Positions 44,186-52,775 of a stretch of DNA of 64,000 nucleotides are shown piece after piece; position 1 is the first letter of the stretch, and every line of letters starts with the position of its first letter. The DNA comes from Spirochaetales bacterium. GTDB taxonomy: Bacteria > Spirochaetota > Spirochaetia > JABEVK01. The DNA lies in NCBI GenBank assembly GCA_947478845.1, contig CANJXC010000011.1, positions 1 through 64,000 on the forward strand, read 5' to 3'. A program made the translations under genes and the position numbers. Below the pieces are notes generated by a model. It worked only from the letters and a program-made list of their open reading frames with translations. It had not been told where the DNA came from and did no database searches.

Positions 44186-45385
44186 TTAGAGCGCCATGCT
44201 CACATCGGTGAGGCGAAGGTCAGCATTCACCTGCAGCACGCCGGTGCTGGGACGAGGAACCTGTAGATTTTTAGGGCCAGGGCTGAGGTCGATGGTGTCT
44301 CCCTTGGCATTGGGCCTCGGGTCGTCGTAGAGGTCGATGACCACTCGGTTCAGGCTAACACCTTGAAAAAGGCCAGGCTCCTGGCCCACAAATGCCAACG
44401 GCCTTTCGGCACGGCAATTGATCTGGTCGAAGTGCACGTTACGGAAGCTCTGCTCAAACCGGGGAGCGGGCATAGGGTCGCGGTAGGCCGGGATGTCGTG
44501 GGGCGTGGCCATGAGAACGATGGCTTCCCCATTACCCCACCAGTTTCCACCGTAATGACGGCCCTCGAGAAGGCAGTTTGTCACCCTTACGTTTTCCACC
44601 AACCCGGTGTGCGGATGCACCATAGACACAAATGCCCGGTTGCTGGCCTTGACGACGACGTTAGCCACGAGCACGTTGCGCACGATGCTGTGCATGTAAC
44701 CGATGCTCATGGCCTTAGAAGCCGACTGAAACACGCAGTCGGTGATCACCACATCTTGGCACGGGATATTCCAGTCGGTAATGGACGAAAGCGCCACACA
44801 GTCGTCGCCGGCTACAATGTCGCAACCCGTTACCAGTACATCGCGGCAGGCGCAAAAATGCATTCCGTCATTATTGGGCAACCGCAAGGAATTGCGGATA
44901 TTGAGGCCGCGCACCTGCACGCTTTGGCAGCGGTCGAAGCTGAAGGTCCAGCAGGGGGCGTTGCGGACGTTTAGGTCGTGCACGCGAACATTGGTGCACT
45001 GATGGAAGAAGATGGGCTGATTCGGCCGCCAGTCGTAGGTCAGCGGCGCTTCGGGGTCATCGGAGCTGGGTTTATCGAGGTGGTAGAACGCATCGCCATG
45101 GAGATCGAGCGTACCCGGACCCCGAAGGCTGACATCGGCCCCATGTTTGGCGTAGAGGGCCGAGTACACCTGACCCATCTCATTGTGGTCGATTCCCACG
45201 GGGTGATAGTCACTGCGTTTTCCCGAAGCGGTGAGCACGCAACCCGCCGCCAACGCAAGACAGACCCCTGACTTCAGCTCCAGAGGCCGGAACGTCCACT
45301 CGCCCGCCGCAACTACGACCTCGCCCCCGCCAGCTCGGGACGCGGCGTCGATGCGGGCTTGCAATTCCTCGGTGATGTCTTTCAT
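44186..45385 (-). CDS. GH28-like right-handed beta-helix protein, cytoplasmic
   Basis: The protein has 399 residues. It starts ITEELQARIDAASRAGGG, typical of GH28 polygalacturonases, and continues as a right-handed beta helix. The catalytic Asp contexts are partly kept: LPNNDGMHF (family NTDG) and VAGDDCVAL (family GDDC). The usual GHG motif is replaced by SKAMSIGYM, and the RIK motif that contacts uronate is replaced by FVSM. There is no signal peptide. The enzyme may therefore act on a neutral or modified oligosaccharide in the cytoplasm instead of pectin outside. Substrate unknown. Confidence 0.8.
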   Translation of the reverse strand: MKDITEELQARIDAASRAGGGEVVVAAGEWTFRPLELKSGVCLALAAGCVLTASGKRSDYHPVGIDHNEMGQVYSALYAKHGADVSLRGPGTLDLHGDAFYHLDKPSSDDPEAPLTYDWRPNQPIFFHQCTNVRVHDLNVRNAPCWTFSFDRCQSVQVRGLNIRNSLRLPNNDGMHFCACRDVLVTGCDIVAGDDCVALSSITDWNIPCQDVVITDCVFQSASKAMSIGYMHSIVRNVLVANVVVKASNRAFVSMVHPHTGLVENVRVTNCLLEGRHYGGNWWGNGEAIVLMATPHDIPAYRDPMPAPRFEQSFRNVHFDQINCRAERPLAFVGQEPGLFQGVSLNRVVIDLYDDPRPNAKGDTIDLSPGPKNLQVPRPSTGVLQVNADLRLTDVSMAL

Positions 45386-45411
45386 GTTTTAGGCTCCTTG
45401 GATTTGCGCCG

Positions 45412-46605
45412 TCATGAAGCTTGCTTGGCCCGCTGAAGGAGCTCCATGCAGGCTCTTCCGTTGTGATAACTAGTTTTCCAGAGGCCACCCTTGGGCCTAG
45501 TGAGGTCGGGAGTTCCGTCTGCGGAAACGGCCCAAAACCATTCTCCGTGTGTCCGGTCGATTTGATGTTTCTCGATCCAGCTCCATACCGCCTCGGCTCC
45601 CTCGAGAAAACTCTCGTCACCCGTCATTTCCCAGCCATTGACGAGGCCTACCAAAGCCTCGGCCTGAACCCACCAGATGCGGGTGGTATCGAGGTGACCC
45701 CGGTGCAGTTCATTGGGGAGGGCTCCGTGCTCGTGGACCAGTTGAAGCGCCAATCGAGCGAGGGCCAAATACTTTTCAAGGTGAACCGGGGGAATCGCGC
45801 CCCAAAGCACCTGGGCCGCCTCGGTCATGAGCCAACTGGCTTCGATGTCGTGACCAAAGCTTTTATGGTCGGTCAAGGTGGTCCAGTCCCGGTCAAAATA
45901 CAGGCCCAAATGGCCAGAAGGCTGAGTGATGCGGCTTTCAAACACGAGGAGCAACCGCTCAAGGGCGTCGCGGATGTCGTGCCTGCCGGAAACCTGAAAG
46001 AGGGTTGTGTAGGCTTCCAACAAATGCAGGTTGGTGTTCATGCTCTTGGAACAAGCTAAGTCTGTACGGCTGAGGGCCTGAATCACGGGCACCTTCCATC
46101 GGCGGTCGACGGCCTCGTAATACCCGCCGTACTCCGGATCAAAGCCGGTCAATTCGAGCAATCGGAAAGTCTCCAGAGCCAGCTCAAGGGCCTGAGGTTC
46201 TGCTGTGGCCTCAAAGTATTTCGCCAGTCCGTAGACGGCGAAGGCTTGTCCGTAAAGAACCTTGTTCTTGATCTCGGGTCGGCCTTTGGAATCGACGGTC
46301 CACCAGAAGCCTTTCCCTAACTGGTCGTACAGCGGACCCGAGAGAAACTCAAAGGCGTGACGAGCAGCAACCAGATCCAGCGGGTTATGACGCTCCTGCC
46401 ACGCGGCGCTGGAAGCCCAAAGGTGCCGGCTGTGCATCACTACCCCTTTCGGATGTTGAAAGTCGCAGGCTCCGTCGTTGGTGACCAACCCGGCAAAGCC
46501 GCCCTCACGCCGGTCCATAGTCTGATACCAGTAGGGGAGGATATGTTCTCTCAATTCGGTATCCGCCTTCTGAGCCAGCAGGAACAGACGCTTACTTGCC
46601 ACCAT
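45412..46605 (-). CDS. AGE-family sugar 2-epimerase (cellobiose/N-acylglucosamine type)
   Basis: The protein has 397 residues and is an (alpha/alpha)6 barrel enzyme of the N-acylglucosamine/cellobiose 2-epimerase superfamily: NKVLYGQAFAVYGLAKYF, SMNTNLHLLEAYTTLF, SFGHDIEASWLMTEAA and IWWVQAEALVGLVNG, which hold the catalytic histidines and tryptophans. It interconverts epimers at C2 of a reducing-end sugar, for example glucose and mannose units. The start ATG at 46605 lies seven bases after a -10-like CATACT. The LacI-type operator overlaps its -35 region. Exact sugar unknown. Confidence 0.87.
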   Translation of the reverse strand: MVASKRLFLLAQKADTELREHILPYWYQTMDRREGGFAGLVTNDGACDFQHPKGVVMHSRHLWASSAAWQERHNPLDLVAARHAFEFLSGPLYDQLGKGFWWTVDSKGRPEIKNKVLYGQAFAVYGLAKYFEATAEPQALELALETFRLLELTGFDPEYGGYYEAVDRRWKVPVIQALSRTDLACSKSMNTNLHLLEAYTTLFQVSGRHDIRDALERLLLVFESRITQPSGHLGLYFDRDWTTLTDHKSFGHDIEASWLMTEAAQVLWGAIPPVHLEKYLALARLALQLVHEHGALPNELHRGHLDTTRIWWVQAEALVGLVNGWEMTGDESFLEGAEAVWSWIEKHQIDRTHGEWFWAVSADGTPDLTRPKGGLWKTSYHNGRACMELLQRAKQAS

Positions 46606-46612
46606 GGGACCC

Positions 46613-46649
46613 AGTATGGGCCGTAAAACTCCCTATGGCAACCGGTTTC
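46613..46649 (-). promoter_or_regulatory. Promoter and operator of the epimerase gene
   Basis: Minus-strand TTGCCA (46636-46641) and CATACT (46613-46618) have a 17-base spacer. The imperfect operator CAACCGGTTTC (plus strand, 46639-46649) overlaps the -35 box. Only seven bases lie between the -10 and the ATG. The site overlaps the last codons of the upstream LacI gene. Confidence 0.6.
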
Positions 46650-47658
46650 CTAACTTCTCTCCACACGACTCCCTAATCACCAGTTTGGTGGGCAACTCGA
46701 TGAGCTGCGCGGAAGCAGGACTCTCGAGCATCACCTTCAGAAGAAGGTCGACGGCCGCTTCTCCGATCTTGGCCAGAGGTTGGGAAACCGCCGTGATCCG
46801 CGGAGTCATCACGTCAAGAAAAGAATAGTCGTCAAAGACGCCAAGGCCGAACTCCGGGGTTTGGTAACCCCTATCCCGGAGCACATGGAAGGCGTCAAAC
46901 ATGAAGTCGCCGCCAGAGGCCAGAAAGAGGGCATCCATTCCGGGGCGGCGGTCGAGCAGTTCGTTAAGCGTCTTGCGGATATCGGCCGAGGTGTATTCTG
47001 TATTGGCCTGGGCTGTCCACTCTAGTCCTCGTTGAGCAAGAGTGTCCTGATAGCCCCTAGAACGCTCGCTGACGTAGGGGTAACGGGCCGGCCCGAGCAG
47101 CGCCCCAATGTGCCGGTAGCCTTGGTCGATCATGTGATGAACCAGTTGCGAAGTGCCGAGGTGGTTCTCCACATCGACCACGTGGTGACTAAACTGGGTC
47201 TGCTGGCCTAGAAGGACAAACGGGACCTTGTGGACGATGAGCGAAGAAAGGTCTTGCTTGTCGAGCAGTTCTCCGCCGATGATCAGCCCATCTACAGTGC
47301 TTCGCTTGAGCAGTTGGTTGACAACGCCCTGAATAGACCCGTCCCGCGGAGTCGTGATCACCATCAGGTTGTAGCCCGCGGCGGTGGCCTGGTGGCTGAT
47401 TCCCGCCAGAATTGAACTCCAATACTGCCCAGCAAACGAAGTTTCGGCGTCGTGGGGAATCAGAAATCCAAGAGCACCGGTACGCTGCAGGGCCAGTGCC
47501 CGTGCCGAGGCGTCGCGGTGGTAGTCGAGTTTCTCAACGAGCGTCAGCACGCGTTCCCGGGTGGCTAGGCTGATTCCCTTGTGACCATTGAGAACCTTGG
47601 ACACCGTGCCCTTGGAAACCTGCGCCATTTCTGCGATTTGCTTGATGTTAAGTTTCAT
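46633..47658 (-). CDS. LacI family repressor of the sugar locus
   Basis: The protein has 341 residues. The HTH is NIKQIAEMAQVSKGTVSKVL, and the hinge near YHRDASARALALQR has the AxAL pattern that reads a central CG step. A sugar-binding core follows (LGFLIPHD, VDGLIIGGE, GVFDDYSFL). Four AAACCGGTTT-type palindromes in promoters around it, one upstream of itself, make it the likely local repressor. The effector is probably the imported sugar or an early breakdown product. Confidence 0.92.
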   Translation of the reverse strand: MKLNIKQIAEMAQVSKGTVSKVLNGHKGISLATRERVLTLVEKLDYHRDASARALALQRTGALGFLIPHDAETSFAGQYWSSILAGISHQATAAGYNLMVITTPRDGSIQGVVNQLLKRSTVDGLIIGGELLDKQDLSSLIVHKVPFVLLGQQTQFSHHVVDVENHLGTSQLVHHMIDQGYRHIGALLGPARYPYVSERSRGYQDTLAQRGLEWTAQANTEYTSADIRKTLNELLDRRPGMDALFLASGGDFMFDAFHVLRDRGYQTPEFGLGVFDDYSFLDVMTPRITAVSQPLAKIGEAAVDLLLKVMLESPASAQLIELPTKLVIRESCGEKLGNRLP

Positions 47659-47727
47659 GTCGCACCTTTTGTGTCGGGCTGTTGGAGTGAGGAAATAGAC
47701 AGGACTACGCCCACAGGCACTCCTTGA

Positions 47728-47739
47728 GAAACCGGTTTC
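47728..47739. promoter_or_regulatory. LacI-type operator in the divergent lacI/DUF4434 promoter region
   Basis: GAAACCGGTTTC, identical to the copy at 39582, lies between the divergent LacI (start 47658) and DUF4434 (start 47815) genes. It could control both genes, and with the LacI gene would give autoregulation. Confidence 0.65.
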
Positions 47740-47814
47740 CTGATTTCACGATAAACCCTCGCACTTCTACTGGCAAGAGGTTATTCTGATTGCGTGACGC
47801 AAGGAGGACCGGAC

Positions 47815-48753
47815 ATGCTCTTGACGGGTACATTTCTGGACGAAATCAGCCACGACATTCCTCACCAGAACTGGGGGCCCCACGAGTGGGACCTCGACTT
47901 CGCCCACATGAAGGCCTCAGGCCTCGACACGGTGGTGGTCATCCGATGCGGTTACCGGCGCATGCTCACCTACCCCTCCAGTTACCTGCTCAAGACCCAA
48001 GGTTGCCACGAACCTGAAACCGACCTCATCGATCTGTTTCTTTCCTTGGCCGAGAAGCATGGGTTGGGTCTTTACTTCGGACTCTACGACACCGGGAAAC
48101 TTTGGGATACAGGCCGGCTTGAGTATGAGGCAGAGGTGAACGCCCACGTCACGGAGGAGGTTTGGCAACTTTACGGTCACCGCGCCGCGTTCCGGGGTTG
48201 GTACCTCAGCGCTGAAATCAGTCGGAATACGAGTGGTGCGGTGAAAGCCCTTCACTCGATGGGACGCCATTGCAAAGAACTCAGCGGCAACCTTCCGGTT
48301 TTCCTCTCGCCATGGATGGATGGAAGCAAGGCCGTGAGCGCGGCTTCGGCTCAACTGCGAAAAGAGAGCGGCGTAACGCTAGCGACGCACGAACGGGAGT
48401 GGGATGAGATTCTCGGCGGTTTGGTCGGCGCCGTCGACGCGGTGGCATTTCAAGACGGCCACGTCGAGTTACACGAACTCGACGCCTTCTTTGCCGTCAA
48501 CAAATCCCTTGCCGATCGTCATGGCCTGCAATGTTGGACCAACGCCGAGAGCTTTGACCGCGACATGCCGATCAAGTTCCTCCCCATCAAATGGGAAAAA
48601 CTACGCCTCAAACTCGAAGCAGCGGGCCGGGCAGGTTACGACAAGGCCATCACCTTCGAGTTCTCGCACTTCTTGAGCCCACAATCGTCCTACGTGCAGG
48701 CCCACCACCTCAACCATCGTTACCTAGAATACCGCGCCCGCCACTCGCGTTAG
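47815..48753 (+). CDS. DUF4434-family TIM-barrel protein
   Basis: The protein has 312 residues from ATG 47815, which follows AAGGAGG; the GTG further upstream is rejected. It begins LLTGTFLDEISHDIPHQNWG and has MKASGLDTVVVIRCGYR, LGLYFGLYDTGKLW and FRGWYLSAEISRN. These match the DUF4434 pattern, a family related to glycoside hydrolase barrels but without assigned activity. There is no signal peptide. It lies in the sugar locus and is likely under the same repressor. A hydrolytic or sugar-modifying role is inferred. Confidence 0.75.
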   Translation: MLLTGTFLDEISHDIPHQNWGPHEWDLDFAHMKASGLDTVVVIRCGYRRMLTYPSSYLLKTQGCHEPETDLIDLFLSLAEKHGLGLYFGLYDTGKLWDTGRLEYEAEVNAHVTEEVWQLYGHRAAFRGWYLSAEISRNTSGAVKALHSMGRHCKELSGNLPVFLSPWMDGSKAVSAASAQLRKESGVTLATHEREWDEILGGLVGAVDAVAFQDGHVELHELDAFFAVNKSLADRHGLQCWTNAESFDRDMPIKFLPIKWEKLRLKLEAAGRAGYDKAITFEFSHFLSPQSSYVQAHHLNHRYLEYRARHSR

Positions 48754-48766
48754 CTCGTGTCGCGTT

Positions 48767-49873
48767 TTAGTCCAGCCAACCTTCGGTAAGGCCCAGCGGC
48801 AGGGGAGCGGGCCTTTTGGGTTTGCTGTGAATGCGCACAGCACGGCCGGTCTTCGACGAGGTCTCGAAGGCCAACATCACTTCCAGAGCATGGTAGGCGA
48901 GCTCGCCGCTGGCGCGGTGCGGACGCTTGCCACGCAGAGCGTGAGCCAGGTCGGCGGCACCGATAGAACGCATGTTGTCGGCGTAGTTGTGGCTCAGGCC
49001 CACCTCGCGCCATTCCCGGTTGCCGGCGGAAGTAGACAACCGTACTGGTCCGCCAAAGGTGTTCGGGTCCGGCACTTCTAGACTTCCGAGGGTGCCATAC
49101 AGTTCCAACGGTTTATGGTGGTGCGCCTGCACGTCGAAGCTGATGGCCATATTTACGATGGCCCCGGAATGGAACTTGAGAACGCCGGCCTGATGGGTGG
49201 GAACGTTGACCTGGATATGCTCGCCATAGTGTTCCTTGCTGGTGATCAATCGGGTCTCGCGGGCTTTGGACACAAACCCGCTGACCTGCGCCACGGGTCC
49301 GAGCATCGTGATGAGAGCTGTCGTGTAGTAGGGGCCGATGTCGAGCATGGGGCCGCCCCCCGGCTGGAAGAAGAAGTCCGGGTTGGGGTGCCAGCTTTCC
49401 ATTCCATTGCTGAGCATAAAGGCCGTACCGCCAATAACTTTGCCGATCCAGCCGTCATCCACGAGTTTTCGGGAAGTCTGTAGGCCTCCGCCCAAAAAGG
49501 TATCCGGTGCGCAACCCACCAAAAGGCCTTTTTCCTTGGCCAACGCCAAAATGGCCTGCCCGTCTTCCAGGTTGGTGGCAAAGGGCTTCTCGCAGTGCAC
49601 ATGCTTGCCTGCTTTCAGGGCTGCCAAGCTGACGGACGCATGCGCATTGGGTACGGTCAAGTTGATGATGAGCTCAACGTCCTTGCGTGCCAGAAGCTCC
49701 GCCACGGAGTAAGCGGTGGTGTGGTTTTCGGCCGCCTTGGCCTTGGCCACTTCCGGAAGGATGTCGGCACAGCCAGCAAGCTCCAAAATATCAAACCTCT
49801 TGGCGGCGTTAAAATACGCTTGGCTAATGTTTCCGCAGCCGATGATTCCAAAACGGACCTTGGGGGTGCTCAT
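48767..49873 (-). CDS. Gfo/Idh/MocA family sugar dehydrogenase
   Basis: The protein has 368 residues. An N-terminal Rossmann domain (VRFGIIGCGNISQAYF) with the EKP signature (HVHCEKPFATNLEDG) is followed by the C-terminal alpha/beta domain (GGGPMLDIGPYYTTALITML). Family members oxidise or reduce sugars, inositols or keto sugars with NAD(P). It overlaps the next upstream gene, a TIM-barrel isomerase, by four bases, a common pairing in inositol and sugar catabolism. Confidence 0.9.
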   Translation of the reverse strand: MSTPKVRFGIIGCGNISQAYFNAAKRFDILELAGCADILPEVAKAKAAENHTTAYSVAELLARKDVELIINLTVPNAHASVSLAALKAGKHVHCEKPFATNLEDGQAILALAKEKGLLVGCAPDTFLGGGLQTSRKLVDDGWIGKVIGGTAFMLSNGMESWHPNPDFFFQPGGGPMLDIGPYYTTALITMLGPVAQVSGFVSKARETRLITSKEHYGEHIQVNVPTHQAGVLKFHSGAIVNMAISFDVQAHHHKPLELYGTLGSLEVPDPNTFGGPVRLSTSAGNREWREVGLSHNYADNMRSIGAADLAHALRGKRPHRASGELAYHALEVMLAFETSSKTGRAVRIHSKPKRPAPLPLGLTEGWLD

Positions 49874-50667
49874 AGGATCCCTTTCAGGTAGGTGTAGCTC
49901 TGGGCAATTCCCTTCATCATGTCTCCCTCGTAACTATCGATTTCTACAACTCCATACTCCATGTGGGTAGCGGCCTTAGCCACGGCTACCAGGTCGATGT
50001 CGCCGGTTCCTGCGGGAAGGAACGGCTTGTCGTTGCTGACCATGATTTTTCCGCTCGAGGTAATGGCCTCCTTAAACTCCCCTTTCTTACCCACGCGGCC
50101 GTCTTTCATATGAATCAGTTTTCCGCGCTTTCCGATTTCCTTGACGAACTCGACGGGGTCCCGGCCGCCAAACTTCACCCAGAACACGTCGGCCTCCCAC
50201 AGCACCGTTTCGGGCGTGTTTTCCAAGAACCAGCGATAGGCGGGCTTGCCCTCGAGTTCACGCATTTCCCAGTCATGGTTGTGATACCCCACCTGTATGC
50301 CAAACTTCGCGGCAAACTCGGCGGCCTCGGTGTAAAGAGCCGCTGCGGCCTTGATGCTGTCTACGCTGACGAAATCTTCTTTGAAGCGCGGCGAGACTCC
50401 TGTGATGATGTACTTGGTTCCCAGCTTCTGGGCAATCTCGATCACCTTGTGCTTTTCTTCACCAATCGGGAGACCGCCGTGAGACGAAGGGGCGGTAAGC
50501 TTGAGTTCGCCGAAGAGGGTCTTGGCCTTGTCGACGGTGCTACCGGGAAAGCCTGCAGTTTCCACGGCAGCAAAACCCATGGCCGCAATCGCGCGGATAG
50601 TCTTTTCGTAATCGGCGGCGGCGTGTTCACGCACGCTGTAGAGCTGGACACTGATGGTTGGTTTCAT
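49870..50667 (-). CDS. Xylose isomerase-like TIM-barrel sugar isomerase/epimerase
   Basis: The protein has 265 residues from ATG 50667; AAAGGAG lies six bases upstream, so the ATG at 50673 is too close. It is an AP-endonuclease-2/IolE-type TIM barrel: ISVQLYSVREHA, FAAVETAGFPG, IQVGYHNHDWEM, WEADVFWVKFGG and GVVEIDSYEGD supply the metal-binding Glu, His and Asp residues. It probably isomerises or epimerises a keto sugar produced by the neighbouring dehydrogenase. Substrate unknown. Confidence 0.88.
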   Translation of the reverse strand: MKPTISVQLYSVREHAAADYEKTIRAIAAMGFAAVETAGFPGSTVDKAKTLFGELKLTAPSSHGGLPIGEEKHKVIEIAQKLGTKYIITGVSPRFKEDFVSVDSIKAAAALYTEAAEFAAKFGIQVGYHNHDWEMRELEGKPAYRWFLENTPETVLWEADVFWVKFGGRDPVEFVKEIGKRGKLIHMKDGRVGKKGEFKEAITSSGKIMVSNDKPFLPAGTGDIDLVAVAKAATHMEYGVVEIDSYEGDMMKGIAQSYTYLKGIL

Positions 50668-50750
50668 TCCCATCTCCTTTTATTGTCCCAGTTTGGTCTC
50701 CCGAAGCTAAGTTGTCCATTCGGCAAAACTCTGGCTTGTTGCACTTTTCT

Positions 50751-51569
50751 ATGATGACGACTAGTCTCACAACCATGGATAGCAATGGACTTTTGACCCA
50801 TGTCACCGAACTCGAACACGTGTTTGCGTATGAGGCACCCCGAGCCCTTCCGCGGCCCCGCACGATTCGTCCGGACGAAGAGCTTGTAGAAGTGGTAACC
50901 GATGGGAAGGTGGACTTTGCCGTGGGAGACAAACTCTTAACCTTTGGCCGCGGAAGCATGTTTTGGCACCAAGCGGGTCAGCAGACCATCCACCTCAACC
51001 ACATCGAGGAGCCTTACCGCTGCCTATCCTTAGTTTTCCGTGTCACCGGACAACCGGTTTGGAACCCACCGCGGGTGTGCCGCTGGAAAGATGTCGATGG
51101 AGTGCTTGCTTTTGGCCGGTTGATGCTAGATGTCGCCTCCGACCGGCCCTTTAGCCGAGAATTCCATGGTCACCACGCCTACTCGCGACTGTTGCTCGAA
51201 GCTCAACGAGCGGTGCGCCATGAACTGTTGTCGCAGCCGTGGCCGGCACCATTGACGCGGGCCGTCACTTTCCTCGAGGAGCACTTTGCCCAGCCCGTCA
51301 AACTGACAGAAATGGCCGGGCATGCCCGAATCAGCCTACCACACCTTCACGGCTTGTTTGCCAAGCATCTAAAACGCTCGCCCCACTCCATGATGTTAGA
51401 ACTCAGGCTGCGAAAAGCGAGAACGATGCTCTTGGAAACTGACCTGCCACTCAAACAAATTGCGTCCGACACCGGCTTTTCAACCCCCCAGTATTTTTGC
51501 CGTTTATTTTCCAAACACTGGGGACGCTCGCCCGGAGCGTTTCGGCTGGCCTATAGAGTACCCCGGTGA
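50751..51569 (+). CDS. AraC family transcriptional regulator
   Basis: The protein has about 272 residues. The start is uncertain, with ATGs at 50751, 50754 and 50775, all lacking a ribosome site. An N-terminal cupin-like sensor (VDFAVGDKLLTFGRGSMFWH) precedes a C-terminal two-HTH DNA-binding domain (KLTEMAGHARISLPHLHGLF, then LKQIASDTGFSTPQYFCRLF). It is divergent from the isomerase-dehydrogenase pair with about 80 bases between, so it likely activates that pair in response to a sugar. Confidence 0.9.
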   Translation: MMTTSLTTMDSNGLLTHVTELEHVFAYEAPRALPRPRTIRPDEELVEVVTDGKVDFAVGDKLLTFGRGSMFWHQAGQQTIHLNHIEEPYRCLSLVFRVTGQPVWNPPRVCRWKDVDGVLAFGRLMLDVASDRPFSREFHGHHAYSRLLLEAQRAVRHELLSQPWPAPLTRAVTFLEEHFAQPVKLTEMAGHARISLPHLHGLFAKHLKRSPHSMMLELRLRKARTMLLETDLPLKQIASDTGFSTPQYFCRLFSKHWGRSPGAFRLAYRVPR

Positions 51570-51589
51570 CTCGGCGGTATTCTGGCTCC

Positions 51590-52426
51590 ATGCAGTTTGC
51601 CCAGTTGTTCCTGCGCAGCGCTTTCCTGTTTCTTGCCCTCATTTTTCCCCCTACGGTCTGGGCGGAAAACTCCACGCTTCTGCTGCGGTTTCTAGACGTC
51701 GGCCAGGCTGATTCTATTCTGGTGATTCAAGGCGAGCATGCTCTGCTGATTGATGCCGGCAACAATGCCGACCAGAAGATGGTGTTGGCCGAGCTTGAGC
51801 AGTTTCGCCTCACCCGACTGGACGCGGTCATTGGCACCCACGTCCACGAAGACCACATCGGAGCCATGGATGCTGTGATCAAGAAGCTCTCGGTTGGCAC
51901 CGTTTACTTTCCCCGGCAAACGGCGACCACCAAAACCTTCAAGGATTTCGTCACAGCGGTGAAGTCGAAAGACCTCAAACTCACCGTTCCTCACCCCGGT
52001 GACAAGTTCGACGTAGGCCTAGCACACCTCGAGGTACTGGCGCCGGCTAGAGCCGACTACGATGACCCCAATGACTTCTCGATTGTTGTTCGTCTGGTAT
52101 TCGGTTCCACAGTTTTCCTGTTCACCGGCGACGCCAGCTTCGAATCGGAGCGGGAAATGCTCGCCTCCGGGCGCGATTTATCAGCAACCGTGCTCAAAGT
52201 AGGTCACCACGGTAGCGCCACCGCCAGCTCGGCTACATTTTTGGCGGCTGTGCACCCAAAGTTCGCCGTCATCTGCGTGGGCACAGGCAACAAGTATGGC
52301 CACCCCACCGCTGCCGCCCTCGGTCGGCTGGAAGCCAGCGGCGCCGTAGTTTATCGCACGGACCAGCATGGTACCCTCGAAGCGACCAGCGACGGGGCAA
52401 CAGTGAGCTGGCGTATGCAGAAGTAG
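51590..52426 (+). CDS. Secreted ComEC/Rec2-like metallo-beta-lactamase-fold hydrolase
   Basis: The protein has 278 residues from ATG 51590, with an alternative GTG at 51566 that overlaps the araC stop. A signal peptide (FLRSAFLFLALIFPPTVWA) precedes an MBL domain: FLDVGQADSILVIQGEHALL, LIDAG, THVHEDHIGAMDAV (HxHxDH), FLFTGD and LKVGHHGSATA. This is the stand-alone version of the C-terminal domain of ComEC, thought to be an extracellular nuclease. It faces a small DUF3006 gene tail to tail. Confidence 0.87.
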   Translation: MQFAQLFLRSAFLFLALIFPPTVWAENSTLLLRFLDVGQADSILVIQGEHALLIDAGNNADQKMVLAELEQFRLTRLDAVIGTHVHEDHIGAMDAVIKKLSVGTVYFPRQTATTKTFKDFVTAVKSKDLKLTVPHPGDKFDVGLAHLEVLAPARADYDDPNDFSIVVRLVFGSTVFLFTGDASFESEREMLASGRDLSATVLKVGHHGSATASSATFLAAVHPKFAVICVGTGNKYGHPTAAALGRLEASGAVVYRTDQHGTLEATSDGATVSWRMQK

Positions 52427-52432
52427 CGGTTC

Positions 52433-52645
52433 TCAGGCCCAGAGGTCCTTGGTGAGAGCCTCGATTTCGGCCTTTCGCTTTGCTGTTTCCCCGGGATTGA
52501 GCCGGTAGCCGTCCTTGGTTGCCGTCAGTGCGTCCCCGGCTTGGGCCTGCGGGGGAAGCTCGGAGCGCTTCACTTCGAGGATCTCTCGGCGTGAGTTTTC
52601 CAGTACCGCGTACTCGCCTTCAAAACGGTCTATCACCCAAATCAT
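52433..52645 (-). CDS. DUF3006 family small protein
   Basis: The protein has 70 residues from ATG 52645, which follows AGGAGAG; a longer frame upstream is not used. It starts MIWVIDRFEGEYAVLEN and has EILEVKRSELPPQAQAGD, as in DUF3006 proteins (about 70 residues, beta-rich). DUF3006 genes are often found with ComEC-like MBL genes, which is also the case here, though in convergent orientation and 6 bases apart. Function unknown. Confidence 0.8.
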   Translation of the reverse strand: MIWVIDRFEGEYAVLENSRREILEVKRSELPPQAQAGDALTATKDGYRLNPGETAKRKAEIEALTKDLWA

Positions 52646-52775
52646 GGGGCTCTCCTGCCGGTCGCTAGCCAGCCTTAATCTCGCTCGCAGGGGGTCAAAT
52701 CCCTCGGTGCGGTGTTCTATTCTTGCCGTCATGTCACCTCCGCCTTTACAGACAGAGTCTTCAAAGCTCCGGCTT

